Of a DNA stretch of 64,000 bases, positions 26,790 to 36,141 are shown piece by piece. The DNA comes from Rhodocyclales bacterium GT-UBC. Its GTDB lineage: Bacteria; Pseudomonadota; Gammaproteobacteria; Burkholderiales; Rhodocyclaceae. Under the pieces are notes generated by a model. The model worked only from the letters and a program-made list of their open reading frames with translations. It did not search any database and was not told the origin of the DNA. Each line of letters begins with the position of its first letter. Within the stretch, counting starts at the first letter, position 1. Location of the stretch: NCBI GenBank assembly GCA_003583745.1, contig QXPY01000011.1, positions 62,001 through 126,000 on the forward strand, written 5' to 3'. The translations under genes were made by a program, and so were the position numbers.

Positions 26790-28682
26790 ATGGCGACGTA
26801 CAAGGAGTTTCACCAGTATTCGATTGAAAAGCCGAATGAGTTCTGGAGCGAGCAAGCGCAGCTTGTCGACTGGAAAGAACCGTTCACCCAGGTTTGCGAT
26901 TTTTCGCGCCCGCCGTTTGCCAAGTGGTTTGTCGGCGGCAAGACCAATCTCTGCTACAACGCGGTGGACCGGCATGCAGCCAAGCGTCCGAACGATCGTG
27001 CGCTGATCTTCATTTCGACTGAAACCGATGAAGAAACGGTTTACAGCTTTGCCGAGCTGCAGCGCGAAATCGAGCGCATGGCGGCGATCTACCAGAGCCT
27101 CGGCGTCAAGAAGGGCGATCGCGTCCTGATCTACATGCCGATGATCGCGCAGGCCTGTTTCGCCATCCTGGCGGCGACCCGTATCGGCGCCATCCACTCG
27201 GTGGTGTTTGGTGGCTTTGCTTCCGGTTCGCTGGCGACCCGCATTGACGATGCCAAGCCGGTGCTGATCGTTTCCTCCGATGCCGGCATGCGCGGTGGCA
27301 AGGCGGTACCCTACAAGCATCTGCTCGACGAAGCGATCGAGTTGTCGGAAAACAAGCCGGCCAAGGTGCTGATGGTTGACCGTGGCCTGGACAAGGACTT
27401 CAACAAGGTTGCCGGCCGCGATGTCGATTACGCCACCCTGCGTGCCCAGCACATGGATGCCCAGGTGCCGTGCGAGTGGCTGGAATCCTCCGAGCCGTCC
27501 TACATCCTGTACACCTCGGGAACGACGGGCAAGCCGAAGGGCGTCCAGCGCGATACCGGCGGTTACGCCGTGGCGCTGGCTTCCTCGATGAAGCATATCT
27601 ACTGCGGCGGCGAGGGTGAGACCTTCTTCTCGACCTCGGATATCGGCTGGGTGGTGGGTCACTCCTACATCATCTACGGCCCGCTGATCGCAGGCATGGC
27701 CACCGTCATGTATGAAGGCACGCCGCTGCGCCCGGATGCCGGCATCTGGTGGCAGATTGTCGAGAAATACAAGGTCAACGTCATGTTCTCGGCGCCGACT
27801 GCGGCTCGCGTATTGAAAAAGCAGGATCCGGCGTTCATGCACAAGTACGACCTGTCGTCGCTGAAGCATATCTTCATGGCTGGCGAGCCGCTGGATCAAC
27901 CGACCCACGAATGGTTCATGAACGAACTGCAGAAGCCGGTTATCGACAACTACTGGCAGACCGAGACCGGTTGGCCGATGCTTGCCGCCTTGCCTGGTGT
28001 TGAAAAGACGCCGATCAAGTACGGTTCGCCATCGTTCCCCGTCTATGGTTACAACCTGCAAATTTTCCGTGAAGATGGTTCGGTTTGCGGGCCGAACGAG
28101 AAGGGGATTGCAGCTGTCATCCCGCCGCTGCCGCCCGGCTGTCTGTCTACTGTCTGGGGGCAGGACGACCGCTTCGTTTCGACCTATTTCACACTGTTCA
28201 AGGAGCCGCTGGTTTACTCCTCATACGACTGGGCAATCAAGGACGAGGATGGTTACTTCACCATTCTCGGTCGTACCGATGACGTGATTAACGTTGCCGG
28301 CCATCGTCTTGGTACCCGTGAAATCGAAGAGGCGATCCAGGCTCACGCGGCGATTGCCGAGGTGGCTGTCGTCGGCGTCGAGGACAAGCTCAAGGGGCAG
28401 GTACCGATGGCGTTTGCCGTGGTCAAAGATGCTGCCAAGGTTGCCACAGCTGAATTGGTTAAGGCGCTTGAAAAGGAAGTGTTTGCGACGGTGGACGGCA
28501 TTCTTGGTGCCATCGCTCGTCCGGCGCGTGTGCATTTCGTTACGGGCCTGCCCAAGACCCGTTCCGGCAAGATGTTGCGCCGTTCGCTGCAGGCCCTGGC
28601 CGAAGGCCGTGATCCGGGTGACCTGACGACGATCGACGATCCGTCTACGCTGGAGCAGATCAAGAACGCATTGGCCAGCTAA
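26790..28682 (+). CDS. prpE: Propionyl-CoA synthetase PrpE (acyl-CoA ligase)
   Basis: 630 residues, ANL-superfamily adenylating enzyme that activates propionate (or acetate) to the CoA thioester through acyl-AMP. Core motifs: YILYTSGTTGKPKGVQRDTG (P-loop), DNYWQTETGWP (A5), YFTILGRTDDVINVAGHRLG (A8 hinge) and the acyl-transfer/acetylation Lys in TRSGKMLRR. The N-terminus (YKEFHQYSIEKPNEFWSEQA) fits the AcsA/PrpE group; length favours PrpE over Acs (about 650). ATG 26790 has GAGGGAG upstream. Downstream comes a strong terminator (28706-28734). Together with acuI it points to propionyl-CoA metabolism. Confidence 0.92.
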   Translation: MATYKEFHQYSIEKPNEFWSEQAQLVDWKEPFTQVCDFSRPPFAKWFVGGKTNLCYNAVDRHAAKRPNDRALIFISTETDEETVYSFAELQREIERMAAIYQSLGVKKGDRVLIYMPMIAQACFAILAATRIGAIHSVVFGGFASGSLATRIDDAKPVLIVSSDAGMRGGKAVPYKHLLDEAIELSENKPAKVLMVDRGLDKDFNKVAGRDVDYATLRAQHMDAQVPCEWLESSEPSYILYTSGTTGKPKGVQRDTGGYAVALASSMKHIYCGGEGETFFSTSDIGWVVGHSYIIYGPLIAGMATVMYEGTPLRPDAGIWWQIVEKYKVNVMFSAPTAARVLKKQDPAFMHKYDLSSLKHIFMAGEPLDQPTHEWFMNELQKPVIDNYWQTETGWPMLAALPGVEKTPIKYGSPSFPVYGYNLQIFREDGSVCGPNEKGIAAVIPPLPPGCLSTVWGQDDRFVSTYFTLFKEPLVYSSYDWAIKDEDGYFTILGRTDDVINVAGHRLGTREIEEAIQAHAAIAEVAVVGVEDKLKGQVPMAFAVVKDAAKVATAELVKALEKEVFATVDGILGAIARPARVHFVTGLPKTRSGKMLRRSLQALAEGRDPGDLTTIDDPSTLEQIKNALAS

Positions 28683-28705
28683 ATCGGCGACGATGACGTA
28701 TCCAG

Positions 28706-28734
28706 GCCCGCCGGCAGTGCCGGCGGGCTTTTTT
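28706..28734 (+). terminator. Intrinsic terminator after prpE
   Basis: A perfect 10-base stem GCCCGCCGGC/GCCGGCGGGC with AGT loop, followed by TTTTTT. Confidence 0.95.
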
Positions 28735-28814
28735 GCGTCCGGATTGTAAGATTCCGGCTCGGGGGCGGGTGTTAGAATGGCCGCCAGTCCTACCTTTCCC
28801 CTAGTTTCAATTCG

Positions 28815-30317
28815 ATGATCTACGAAACCGTTGCTGCTGTTGACCTCGGGTCGAACAGTTTCCGTCTGCAGGTTGGGCGGGTGGTCGATGACCAGATTTA
28901 TACGCTGGACTCCATGAAGGAGCCCGTGCGTCTGGCTTCCGGCCTGACCGCAGACAAAAGGCTCGATGTGCCGTCGCAGGTCAGGGCGCTGGATGCGCTG
29001 CGTCGCTTCGGCGAGCGCCTGCGGGGTCTCGACAGCGGTGCCGTGCGGGTCGTCGCAACCAATACCTTGCGCGTGGCCAAGAATGCGATGGAATTCCTGC
29101 CGCTGGCGGAGGAGGCGCTGGGCTTTCCGATCGAAATCATTGCCGGCCGCGAAGAGGCTCGCCTGATCTACATCGGCGCCTCGCATTCGCTGCCGAGCGT
29201 CAATCACAAGCGCCTGGTGGTCGATATCGGCGGTGGTTCGACCGAATTCATCATCGGCAAACGCTACGAGCCGCAGCTGATGGAATCCCTTTACATGGGC
29301 TGCGTCAGCTATACCTTGCGTTTCTTCCCGGATCGGAAAATCGACAAGAAGCGCTTGCGCGAGGCGCAAATTGCCGCGGCCAAGGAAATCGAGTTGATTG
29401 CTGCCGACTACCAGCGTCTGGGGTGGAAAGAAGCGGTCGGATCGTCCGGTACGGCCCGGGCAATCGCCGATATTCTCGAAATGAACGGCTTGAATCCAAA
29501 TGGAGAGAGCGGTATCACCCGGGATGGGCTGGAAAAGCTCTGCCAATTGCTGGTCAAGGCTGGCTCGGCCGAGGCGCTCGACCTGGTGGGTGTCAAGGGA
29601 GATCGGCTACCGGTCTTGCCGGGGGGCATCGCCATCATGTCGGCTATTTTTGAAGAACTCGGTATCGAGCGCATGACTTATGCCGACGGCGCCTTGCGTT
29701 TGGGGGTGCTTTACGATTTGCTGGGGCGATTCCATCAGCACGATATGCGTGATTCGACCGTGGCGCAGTTCAGGCGGCGTTATCAGGTTGAAGCCGATCA
29801 GGCGCAGCGCGTCGAGGCGACGGCTTTGTCGGCCCTGACGCAGTTGGCTGAAGGCTCGCCCAGCGAGGCGGACGTACAGTTCCTGTCCTGGGCGACCCGT
29901 CTGCATGAGATCGGCATTTCTGTGGCGCATAACGCCTATCACAAGCACGGCGCCTATATCTTGACTTACGCTGACATGCCGGGTTTTTCGAAAAAAGACC
30001 AGGCGCGTCTGGCGATGCTCGTGCTCGGCCATCGTGGCAAGCTGGAGAAGCTTGGTGCGCTGCCGCAGAACGACAGTGCTTGGTGCCTGGTGTTCTGCTT
30101 GCGCTTGGCAGTCCTGCTGCATCGCACCCGCGATGACCGGGCTTTGCCGGCTTGGAGGGTGCGCATGAATGGTATGGGTTTTATGCTGGATCTTCCCGCC
30201 GAATGGTTGGCTGAAAATCCCTGGACGGCAGCTGCGCTGGGCGAAGAGGTGGCGGTCTGGAAGCAGGCTGGTTGGGACTATCAGGTCAGATCGCGTAGTG
30301 AGAGGAAGGCCGGGTGA
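28815..30317 (+). CDS. ppx: Exopolyphosphatase / guanosine pentaphosphate phosphatase family (Ppx/GppA)
   Basis: 500 residues, the long two-part form. The N-terminal actin-like ATPase fold has AAVDLGSNSFRLQVGRV, ATNTLRVAKNA, GREEARLIYIG and the phosphate loop VVDIGGGSTEFIIG. The C-terminal HD-like helical domain contains TRLHEIGISVAHNAYHKHGA. It hydrolyses terminal phosphates of polyphosphate or pppGpp; which is preferred cannot be told. No ppk gene is adjacent. Its stop overlaps the GTG of the MlaE-like gene (GTGA at 30314), so it leads an operon into the lipid transporter genes. Confidence 0.93.
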   Translation: MIYETVAAVDLGSNSFRLQVGRVVDDQIYTLDSMKEPVRLASGLTADKRLDVPSQVRALDALRRFGERLRGLDSGAVRVVATNTLRVAKNAMEFLPLAEEALGFPIEIIAGREEARLIYIGASHSLPSVNHKRLVVDIGGGSTEFIIGKRYEPQLMESLYMGCVSYTLRFFPDRKIDKKRLREAQIAAAKEIELIAADYQRLGWKEAVGSSGTARAIADILEMNGLNPNGESGITRDGLEKLCQLLVKAGSAEALDLVGVKGDRLPVLPGGIAIMSAIFEELGIERMTYADGALRLGVLYDLLGRFHQHDMRDSTVAQFRRRYQVEADQAQRVEATALSALTQLAEGSPSEADVQFLSWATRLHEIGISVAHNAYHKHGAYILTYADMPGFSKKDQARLAMLVLGHRGKLEKLGALPQNDSAWCLVFCLRLAVLLHRTRDDRALPAWRVRMNGMGFMLDLPAEWLAENPWTAAALGEEVAVWKQAGWDYQVRSRSERKAG

Positions 30318-31423
30318 GTTCTATCCCCAGCTTGCAGGTCGAGTCGGGGAAGGTTGTGTTGGCCGGGCAATGGACACTGGCGGCCATGCTGCCGCGATTG
30401 ACGGATTTGCAGTTGGCGCTTAAAGACGCTGCATCCGTTCCTAACCGAATTTGGGATCTGACTGCTTTGGCTCGGCTCGATAGTGCGGCCGCAGTGCTGC
30501 TCTGGCGATCCTGGGGGAATTGTTGGCCGGAAGGCTTGGTGATAAGCGATTTGCATCGCCAGGTGCTTGAGCGTGTAGCTGACCTGCCTCGGGAGATGCC
30601 TCCTCCACCCATGCGGCCATTTCGGGTGCCGGAGTTTCTCGGTGGGCTTCTTCTCAAAGCCTTAAGTAACTTGCATGGCTTGATTGCCTTGTTTGGACAG
30701 TTGTTGCTCGATATGGCGCATCTGCTGCGCTCGCCTAAAGAAATGCCGTGGAAGGAATTCACCGCTAACCTTTACAAATCGGGCGCGCAGGCAATGCCGG
30801 TGACGGCTTTGGTCGGGTTCTTGATCGGCGTGACGATCAGTTATCTATCGGCCCTGCAGCTTAAGAATTTTGGAGCGGATCTATTTATCATCAATATCCT
30901 GGGGATTTCGATCATTCGCGAACTCGGGCCGGTGTTGGTCGCGGTCCTGGTGGCTGGGCGTTCCGGTTCGGCTATGACGGCGCAGATTGGTGTCATGCGC
31001 GTTACCGAGGAGATCGATGCGCTATCGACGATGGGCATCTCGCGCAGTCTCAGGGTCGTGCTGCCGAAAATTCTGGGATTGACCGCTGCCATGCCGCTGA
31101 TCGTTCTCTGGGCCTCCGGCGTTGCGCTGTTTGGCGGCATGCTTGCCGCCATGCTGCAATTGGATTTATCCCTGATCTACTTCCTCGATAACCTGCCGCG
31201 TGCTGTACCGGTGGCAAATTTGCTGATCGGTTTAGGCAAGGGACTGGTTTTTGGTTTCGTGATTGCGTTGATCGCATGTTATTTCGGCTTGCGGGTTAAG
31301 CCGAATACGGAAAGTCTGTCGGCCAATACAACTAGTGCCGTGGTGACAGCCATCACGACGGTAATTCTCGTGGATGCGCTTTTTGCGGTATTTACACGTC
31401 ATGTTGGTGTGCCCCAGCTATGA
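30314..31423 (+). CDS. mlaE: MlaE-family lipid ABC permease with N-terminal STAS-like domain
   Basis: 369 residues. Residues about 1-95 resemble a STAS domain (VESGKVVLAGQWTLAAML, then WDLTALARLDSAAAVLLWRS), the role filled by separate MlaB in E. coli. The permease part (about 140-365) has the MlaE core FLIGVTISYLSALQLKNFGA, IIRELGPVLVAVLVAGRSGS and AQIGVMRVTEEIDALSTMGI. So MlaB and MlaE functions appear fused. It works in the inner membrane with MlaF (next gene, 4-base overlap) and the MCE protein. GTG start overlaps ppx stop. Confidence 0.9.
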   Translation: MSSIPSLQVESGKVVLAGQWTLAAMLPRLTDLQLALKDAASVPNRIWDLTALARLDSAAAVLLWRSWGNCWPEGLVISDLHRQVLERVADLPREMPPPPMRPFRVPEFLGGLLLKALSNLHGLIALFGQLLLDMAHLLRSPKEMPWKEFTANLYKSGAQAMPVTALVGFLIGVTISYLSALQLKNFGADLFIINILGISIIRELGPVLVAVLVAGRSGSAMTAQIGVMRVTEEIDALSTMGISRSLRVVLPKILGLTAAMPLIVLWASGVALFGGMLAAMLQLDLSLIYFLDNLPRAVPVANLLIGLGKGLVFGFVIALIACYFGLRVKPNTESLSANTTSAVVTAITTVILVDALFAVFTRHVGVPQL

Positions 31424-32172
31424 GTGTGCCGGTTGTCGAGTTAGCTGGTATCAATACCGTTTTTGGCCGGGAATACGTCCATCGTGACCTGAGTCTCGTA
31501 ATTGGGGAGGGGCAGGTGGTCGGTCTCCTCGGCGGTTCGGGGAGTGGCAAGACGACCCTGCTACGCGAAATGCTGGGCCTGTTGCGACCGGCGGCAGGTA
31601 GTGTCCGTCTGTTCGGGGTGGATTTGCAGGAACCCGATCAGGTTTTGCAGCGCAATGTCCGCCGTCGTCTGGGGATGCTTTTCCAGCATGGCGCATTGTT
31701 TTCCGCGCTCTCCGTATTCGACAATATCGCTTTCCCCTTGCGTGAGTTGAAATGTCTTGATGAGGACTGGATCAGCCGCCTCGTGCATCTGAAGCTGGCC
31801 ATGGTCGAACTCGATGCGTCGCATGGCAAGCTGATGCCGGCTGAGTTGTCGGGGGGAATGTTCAAGCGCGTCGCATTGGCGCGTGCTTTGGCCCTTGAGC
31901 CGGAACTTTTGTTACTTGACGAGCCGACGGCGGGATTGGACCCCGACCGCAGCCAGAATTTCGTCGATCTGATTGGCGCCCTGCAGCGTGAATTGGGGTT
32001 AACCATTGTGATGGTGACGCACGATCTCCAGACGCTGGCCGGCTTGGCCTCGCATGTGGCGGTCTTGGCGGAGCAGCGCATCATCGCGTTCGGTCCCAAG
32101 GATCAGGTCATGACGGTCGATCACCCTTTTGTCACCGGCTTTTTTGGCGCGGACCGCCGGAAGCTGCTTTAA
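31420..32172 (+). CDS. mlaF: MlaF-family lipid ABC ATPase
   Basis: 250 residues. Walker A GGSGSGKTT, Q-loop LGMLFQHGALFSALS, signature ELSGGMFKRVALARAL (the M-x-K-R variant characteristic of MlaF/Mkl proteins), Walker B LLLLDEPTAGLDP and switch His in MVTHDLQTL. It drives phospholipid movement between the membranes with MlaE and the MCE protein. Start overlaps mlaE stop (ATGA). Confidence 0.94.
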   Translation: MSVPVVELAGINTVFGREYVHRDLSLVIGEGQVVGLLGGSGSGKTTLLREMLGLLRPAAGSVRLFGVDLQEPDQVLQRNVRRRLGMLFQHGALFSALSVFDNIAFPLRELKCLDEDWISRLVHLKLAMVELDASHGKLMPAELSGGMFKRVALARALALEPELLLLDEPTAGLDPDRSQNFVDLIGALQRELGLTIVMVTHDLQTLAGLASHVAVLAEQRIIAFGPKDQVMTVDHPFVTGFFGADRRKLL

Positions 32173-32180
32173 TTACGCCC

Positions 32181-33107
32181 ATGGAAAACAAGTCGCACGC
32201 GTTTGCTGCCGGAATATTCGTCTTGCTGCTGGGCGCAGCGGTGCTCCTGGCACTGTACTGGTTGGGTGGCTCGGGCGATGAAACCCACGATTACGTCGTC
32301 GTAACCAAGCAAAATATTGGGGGGTTGAATCCCCAGGCCCAGGTTCGGTATCGGGGTATTCGTGTGGGTAAAGTTAGCGATATCAGGCTCGACCCGGATG
32401 ACTACAGCAATATCCTGATCACCATTTCCGTCAATGAGGATGTGCCGCTGACCAATGGAACCGTGGCCAAGTTGAACTATCAGGGGGTGACAGGCCTTGC
32501 TCATATTCTTCTTCTGGAAACGGGCAAGGGTATGGAACCTTTGGTTCCGAACGACGAGAGACCGCCGCGCATTACGATGATTCCCTCCTTGCTCGACGAA
32601 CTGGGTGAGACCGGTACGGCAACCTTGCGTCAGGCGAGGCAGCTTATGGCCAATGCCAGTGATTTGCTGGGGGAGAAAAATAGGCAGCATCTGACGGTGA
32701 CGTTGGCCAATCTTGAGGCTGCTTCCGGACAGATCAAACCGGCACTTGAGAATTTGAATGGTACGTTGGTTCAGGTCAGAAAGCTGTTGGATGACCAAAA
32801 TGTCAAGAAGCTATCCCTTGCAGCGGGAGAGGTTGGTCCATTGTTGGCGGATACGCGTGTGTTGATTGGCAAAATGCAGTCGGCAACTGATAAGCTCGAT
32901 ATCGCTATCGGCGATGCTTCGGCCGGCGGTACATCAGCCTTGATGCCGCGTCTGAACGAGCTGGCATCAGATTTTTCGATGACCTCGCGGCAATTGAGTC
33001 GGGTGTTGAGGATACTCGAAGACTCGCCGCAGGGTCTGGTCTTCGGTGTTCCTGCACAGCCACCTGGGCCTGGAGAGGCGGGGTTTGCTATTGAGAAGGA
33101 TCGATAG
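32181..33107 (+). CDS. mlaD: MCE-domain lipid-binding protein (MlaD-like)
   Basis: 308 residues: N-terminal membrane anchor (about 8-28, AFAAGIFVLLLGAAVLLALY), one MCE domain (about 40-120, VVTKQNIGGLNPQAQVRYRG to GVTGLAHILLLETG), then a long helical region to the end (about 150-290). This is longer than E. coli MlaD (183) and more like the LetB/PqiB-neighbour or Ttg2C-type single-MCE proteins with helical tails. It would form a hexamer in the periplasm that passes lipids to or from the permease. No MlaC gene follows; a lipoprotein gene is there instead. Confidence 0.92.
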   Translation: MENKSHAFAAGIFVLLLGAAVLLALYWLGGSGDETHDYVVVTKQNIGGLNPQAQVRYRGIRVGKVSDIRLDPDDYSNILITISVNEDVPLTNGTVAKLNYQGVTGLAHILLLETGKGMEPLVPNDERPPRITMIPSLLDELGETGTATLRQARQLMANASDLLGEKNRQHLTVTLANLEAASGQIKPALENLNGTLVQVRKLLDDQNVKKLSLAAGEVGPLLADTRVLIGKMQSATDKLDIAIGDASAGGTSALMPRLNELASDFSMTSRQLSRVLRILEDSPQGLVFGVPAQPPGPGEAGFAIEKDR

Positions 33108-33108
33108 C

Positions 33109-33711
33109 GTGCGCCGGTATATTGCCTCCTTACTGATGGCGGCATCCTTAACGGCGTGTTTCACCGCCGGCAAACGGGGAGGCGATGTGGCGCCGGCAGT
33201 TTACGATTTGGGACAGGCTGGGCAGGCCGTCGATGTGGTTACGCGCAGACGACCGATGGCCATTGAAGTCCGGGCGCCCTTGTGGTTTGACTCCCTGGGG
33301 ATAGACTATCGCTTGGGTTATCTGGAGCCGAATCGCTTACGCGAATACAGTCGGGCGCGCTGGGTTGGTCCGCCGGCCCAATTGATTCAGCTGCGTCTAA
33401 TTCGTGATCTAGGGTATATCCCATCGGGGCAAGCTAAGGCAGCCTGCGTTTTACGTGTGAATGTCGATGAATTCAGCCAGGTATTCGACAAACCCGAGGA
33501 GAGTCGTGGTGTTTTGCAGGGAAGGGTTCAGTGGTTCGATAAAGGGCGAGGGCTGTTGCTTGAAAAAACATTCAATCTGCAGACGCCTGCACCTAGTCCG
33601 GATTCGCTCGGCGGAGTGGCAGCGATGAGTCGTTTGGTTGGTGACTTGTCCAATTCGATAGTGGAATGGGAGGGCAGTGGGGGCACAGTATTACGCGATT
33701 GTCTTTATTGA
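33109..33711 (+). CDS. ABC-type transport auxiliary lipoprotein (PqiC/COG3218-like)
   Basis: 200 residues from GTG 33109 (GAAGGA upstream). The N-terminus RRYIASLLMAASLTACFTAG is a signal peptide with lipobox LTAC, so an outer- or inner-membrane lipoprotein. The rest has the pattern of auxiliary lipoproteins of MCE systems: AVYDLGQA, DYRLGYLEPNRLREYSRARW, VLRVNVDEFSQVFDKPEESR. It probably docks the MCE tunnel at the outer membrane (inference from family and context). It is the last gene of the ppx-mla operon and its end overlaps the convergent tetR gene by 7 bases. The frame is open upstream to 33046. Confidence 0.85.
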   Translation: MRRYIASLLMAASLTACFTAGKRGGDVAPAVYDLGQAGQAVDVVTRRRPMAIEVRAPLWFDSLGIDYRLGYLEPNRLREYSRARWVGPPAQLIQLRLIRDLGYIPSGQAKAACVLRVNVDEFSQVFDKPEESRGVLQGRVQWFDKGRGLLLEKTFNLQTPAPSPDSLGGVAAMSRLVGDLSNSIVEWEGSGGTVLRDCLY

Positions 33712-34319
33712 CCTGAAACGATGCGGTCGGCGATTCGCTGTTTAAGTTCTCCCGGATTGGCATCGAAAGGCGCGTAGTGCATCAGTGACAGACCGAATAC
33801 GCATGCGTAGAGCAAGAGGCTGCGACTCTTTGCCTCCGTGTCTGACAGGCCTGCCGAAACAAATAGCTTGCGCGTACACTCGAGTCGATAGACATCTACA
33901 GACTCGACCACTGCTGCAGCCAAGCTATCGTGCCTAGCCCAATCGCGTACGGCCAATTCGATAGACATCCCTTTCCGATTACGACTGGCGCCATAGACCT
34001 CGATGGCGTAATGCAGTTGCTCGAGTTCCTGACCCGGGGCAACCGTGGTTGTCTTTTCGATGTCCCGGATACGGCCTTCCTTCCATCTTTCCAGAACTGC
34101 TTCCAGCAAATCTTGACGGTCCTTGAAGTGCCAATAGAAACTTCCTTTGGTGACTCCGCAGCGTTTAGCCAGGACTTCGACGCGCAAGCCCGTGACGCCT
34201 TCTTTGGCCAGGACATCGATGGCGGTCTCCACCCAGTTGTTGCGATCAAGTTGGGTTCGTGTTGATACCGTTTTGCGCTTTGCGGCGAGGGGGCGGGGCT
34301 TGACAGATATATTTTCCAT
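33705..34319 (-). CDS. TetR-family transcriptional regulator
   Basis: 204 residues; helix-turn-helix at about 42-62 (LRVEVLAKRCGVTKGSFYWH) after a basic N-terminal arm, then an all-helical ligand domain (about 75-200) with three Cys-containing helices (RLECTRKLFVSAG, LLYACVFGLS). Two inverted repeats lie over and just upstream of its start codon (34317-34332 and 34338-34355), suggesting autorepression and control of the divergent etfBA operon. TetR proteins near ETF genes often sense acyl-CoAs; that is inference here. ATG 34319. Confidence 0.92.
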   Translation of the reverse strand: MENISVKPRPLAAKRKTVSTRTQLDRNNWVETAIDVLAKEGVTGLRVEVLAKRCGVTKGSFYWHFKDRQDLLEAVLERWKEGRIRDIEKTTTVAPGQELEQLHYAIEVYGASRNRKGMSIELAVRDWARHDSLAAAVVESVDVYRLECTRKLFVSAGLSDTEAKSRSLLLYACVFGLSLMHYAPFDANPGELKQRIADRIVSGQ

Positions 34320-34355
34320 ACGCTACCGTATGCTTTTCCATACGACACAGTATGG
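34317..34355. promoter_or_regulatory. Tandem operators between tetR and etfB
   Basis: Two inverted repeats: CATACGCTACCGTATG (34317-34332, 6-base arms CATACG/CGTATG) and CCATACGACACAGTATGG (34338-34355, arms CCATAC/GTATGG). Their centres are 22 bases apart, two DNA turns, and the first covers the tetR start codon. Shared half-site CATAC/GTATG suggests one regulator, most likely the adjacent TetR protein. Confidence 0.75.
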
Positions 34356-34375
34356 TCATTGTGCGGATTGCTTGA

Positions 34376-34394
34376 CCGTCTGTCAAACAGACGG
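34376..34394. promoter_or_regulatory. Perfect palindrome in the etfB leader region
   Basis: CCGTCTGT and ACAGACGG, 8-base arms separated by CAA, 42 bases before the etfB start. The arms differ from the tetR-type sites at 34317-34355, so a second regulator or an RNA hairpin is possible. It is not followed by a T-run, so it is not a terminator. TTGACC at 34372 overlaps its left arm and could be a -35. Confidence 0.5.
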
Positions 34395-34435
34395 AAAGCG
34401 GCAGGATAGCTAACTGAAGGTTGAAGGAGAGATAA

Positions 34436-35197
<762 letters not shown>

Positions 35198-35199
35198 TC

Positions 35200-36132
35200 A
35201 TGAGCATTCTCGTCATCGCTGAACACGACCACGCCAGCCTCAAGGCCGCCACCCTCAACACCATCGCCGCGGCCGCCCAGATCGGTGGCGACATCCACGT
35301 CCTGGTCGCCGGCAGCAACTGCAACGCCGCCGCCCAGGCCGCCGCCCAGCTGCAAGGCGTCGCCAAGGTCAAGGTCGCCGACGCCGCCCACTACCAGAGC
35401 CAGACCGCGGAAAACCTCACCGCCCTGGTCATCGCCCAGGCGGCCGGCTACAGCCACATCCTCGCCCCGGCCACCACCTTCGGCAAGAACCTGCTGCCGC
35501 GTGTCGCCGCCTTGCTCGACGTCGCCCAGATCTCCGAAATCACCGGCGTCGAAGCGCCCGACACCTTCGTCCGCCCGATCTACGCCGGCAACGCGCTGGC
35601 CACCGTGAAGAGCGCCGACCCGGTCAAGGTCATCACCGTGCGCAGCACCGCCTTCGACGCCGTCGCCGGTGGCAACACCGCCGCCATCGAAAGCGTCGCC
35701 GCCGCCGCCGATACCGCCCAGACCACGCTGACGAACCGCGAACTGACCAAGTCGGCCCGCCCCGAACTCGGTGCCGCCAAGACCATCGTTTCCGGCGGTC
35801 GCGGCCTGGGCAGCGGCGAGAACTATCACCAACTGCTCGAACCGCTCGCCGACAAGCTCGGTGCAGCGCTCGGCGCCTCGCGCGCTGCCGTCGATGCCGG
35901 CTTCGTACCCAACGACTACCAGGTCGGACAAACCGGCAAGATCGTCGCGCCGCAGCTCTACATCGCGGTCGGCATCTCCGGGGCGATCCAGCATCTGGCC
36001 GGGATGAAGGACTCGAAGGTAATCGTCGCCATCAACAAGGACCCGGATGCACCGATCTTCCAGGTCGCCGATTACGGTCTGGTCGGCGACCTCTTCGAGG
36101 TCGTGCCGCAACTGGTGGGAGCGGTCGGCTAA
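35200..36132 (+). CDS. etfA: Electron transfer flavoprotein alpha subunit
   Basis: 310 residues, family length. The FAD-binding C-terminal domain is complete: [60 protein letters not shown] and [20 protein letters not shown]. It forms the heterodimer with EtfB (preceding gene). The Ala-rich middle (about 60-130) has low complexity but is in frame and family-like. A 6-base hairpin (CGGCTA/TAGCCG, 36126-36140) spans its stop codon. Confidence 0.96.
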   Translation: MSILVIAEHDHASLKAATLNTIAAAAQIGGDIHVLVAGSNCNAAAQAAAQLQGVAKVKVADAAHYQSQTAENLTALVIAQAAGYSHILAPATTFGKNLLPRVAALLDVAQISEITGVEAPDTFVRPIYAGNALATVKSADPVKVITVRSTAFDAVAGGNTAAIESVAAAADTAQTTLTNRELTKSARPELGAAKTIVSGGRGLGSGENYHQLLEPLADKLGAALGASRAAVDAGFVPNDYQVGQTGKIVAPQLYIAVGISGAIQHLAGMKDSKVIVAINKDPDAPIFQVADYGLVGDLFEVVPQLVGAVG

Positions 36133-36141
36133 AATAGCCGT

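Noticed and set aside
26667..28061. 464-residue antisense frame over prpE
   Set aside because: Shadow of a highly conserved synthetase gene; no signal or domain.
36126..36140. Terminator between etfA and the membrane-protein gene
   Set aside because: The CGGCTA/TAGCCG hairpin has no T-run after it and overlaps the etfA stop codon.
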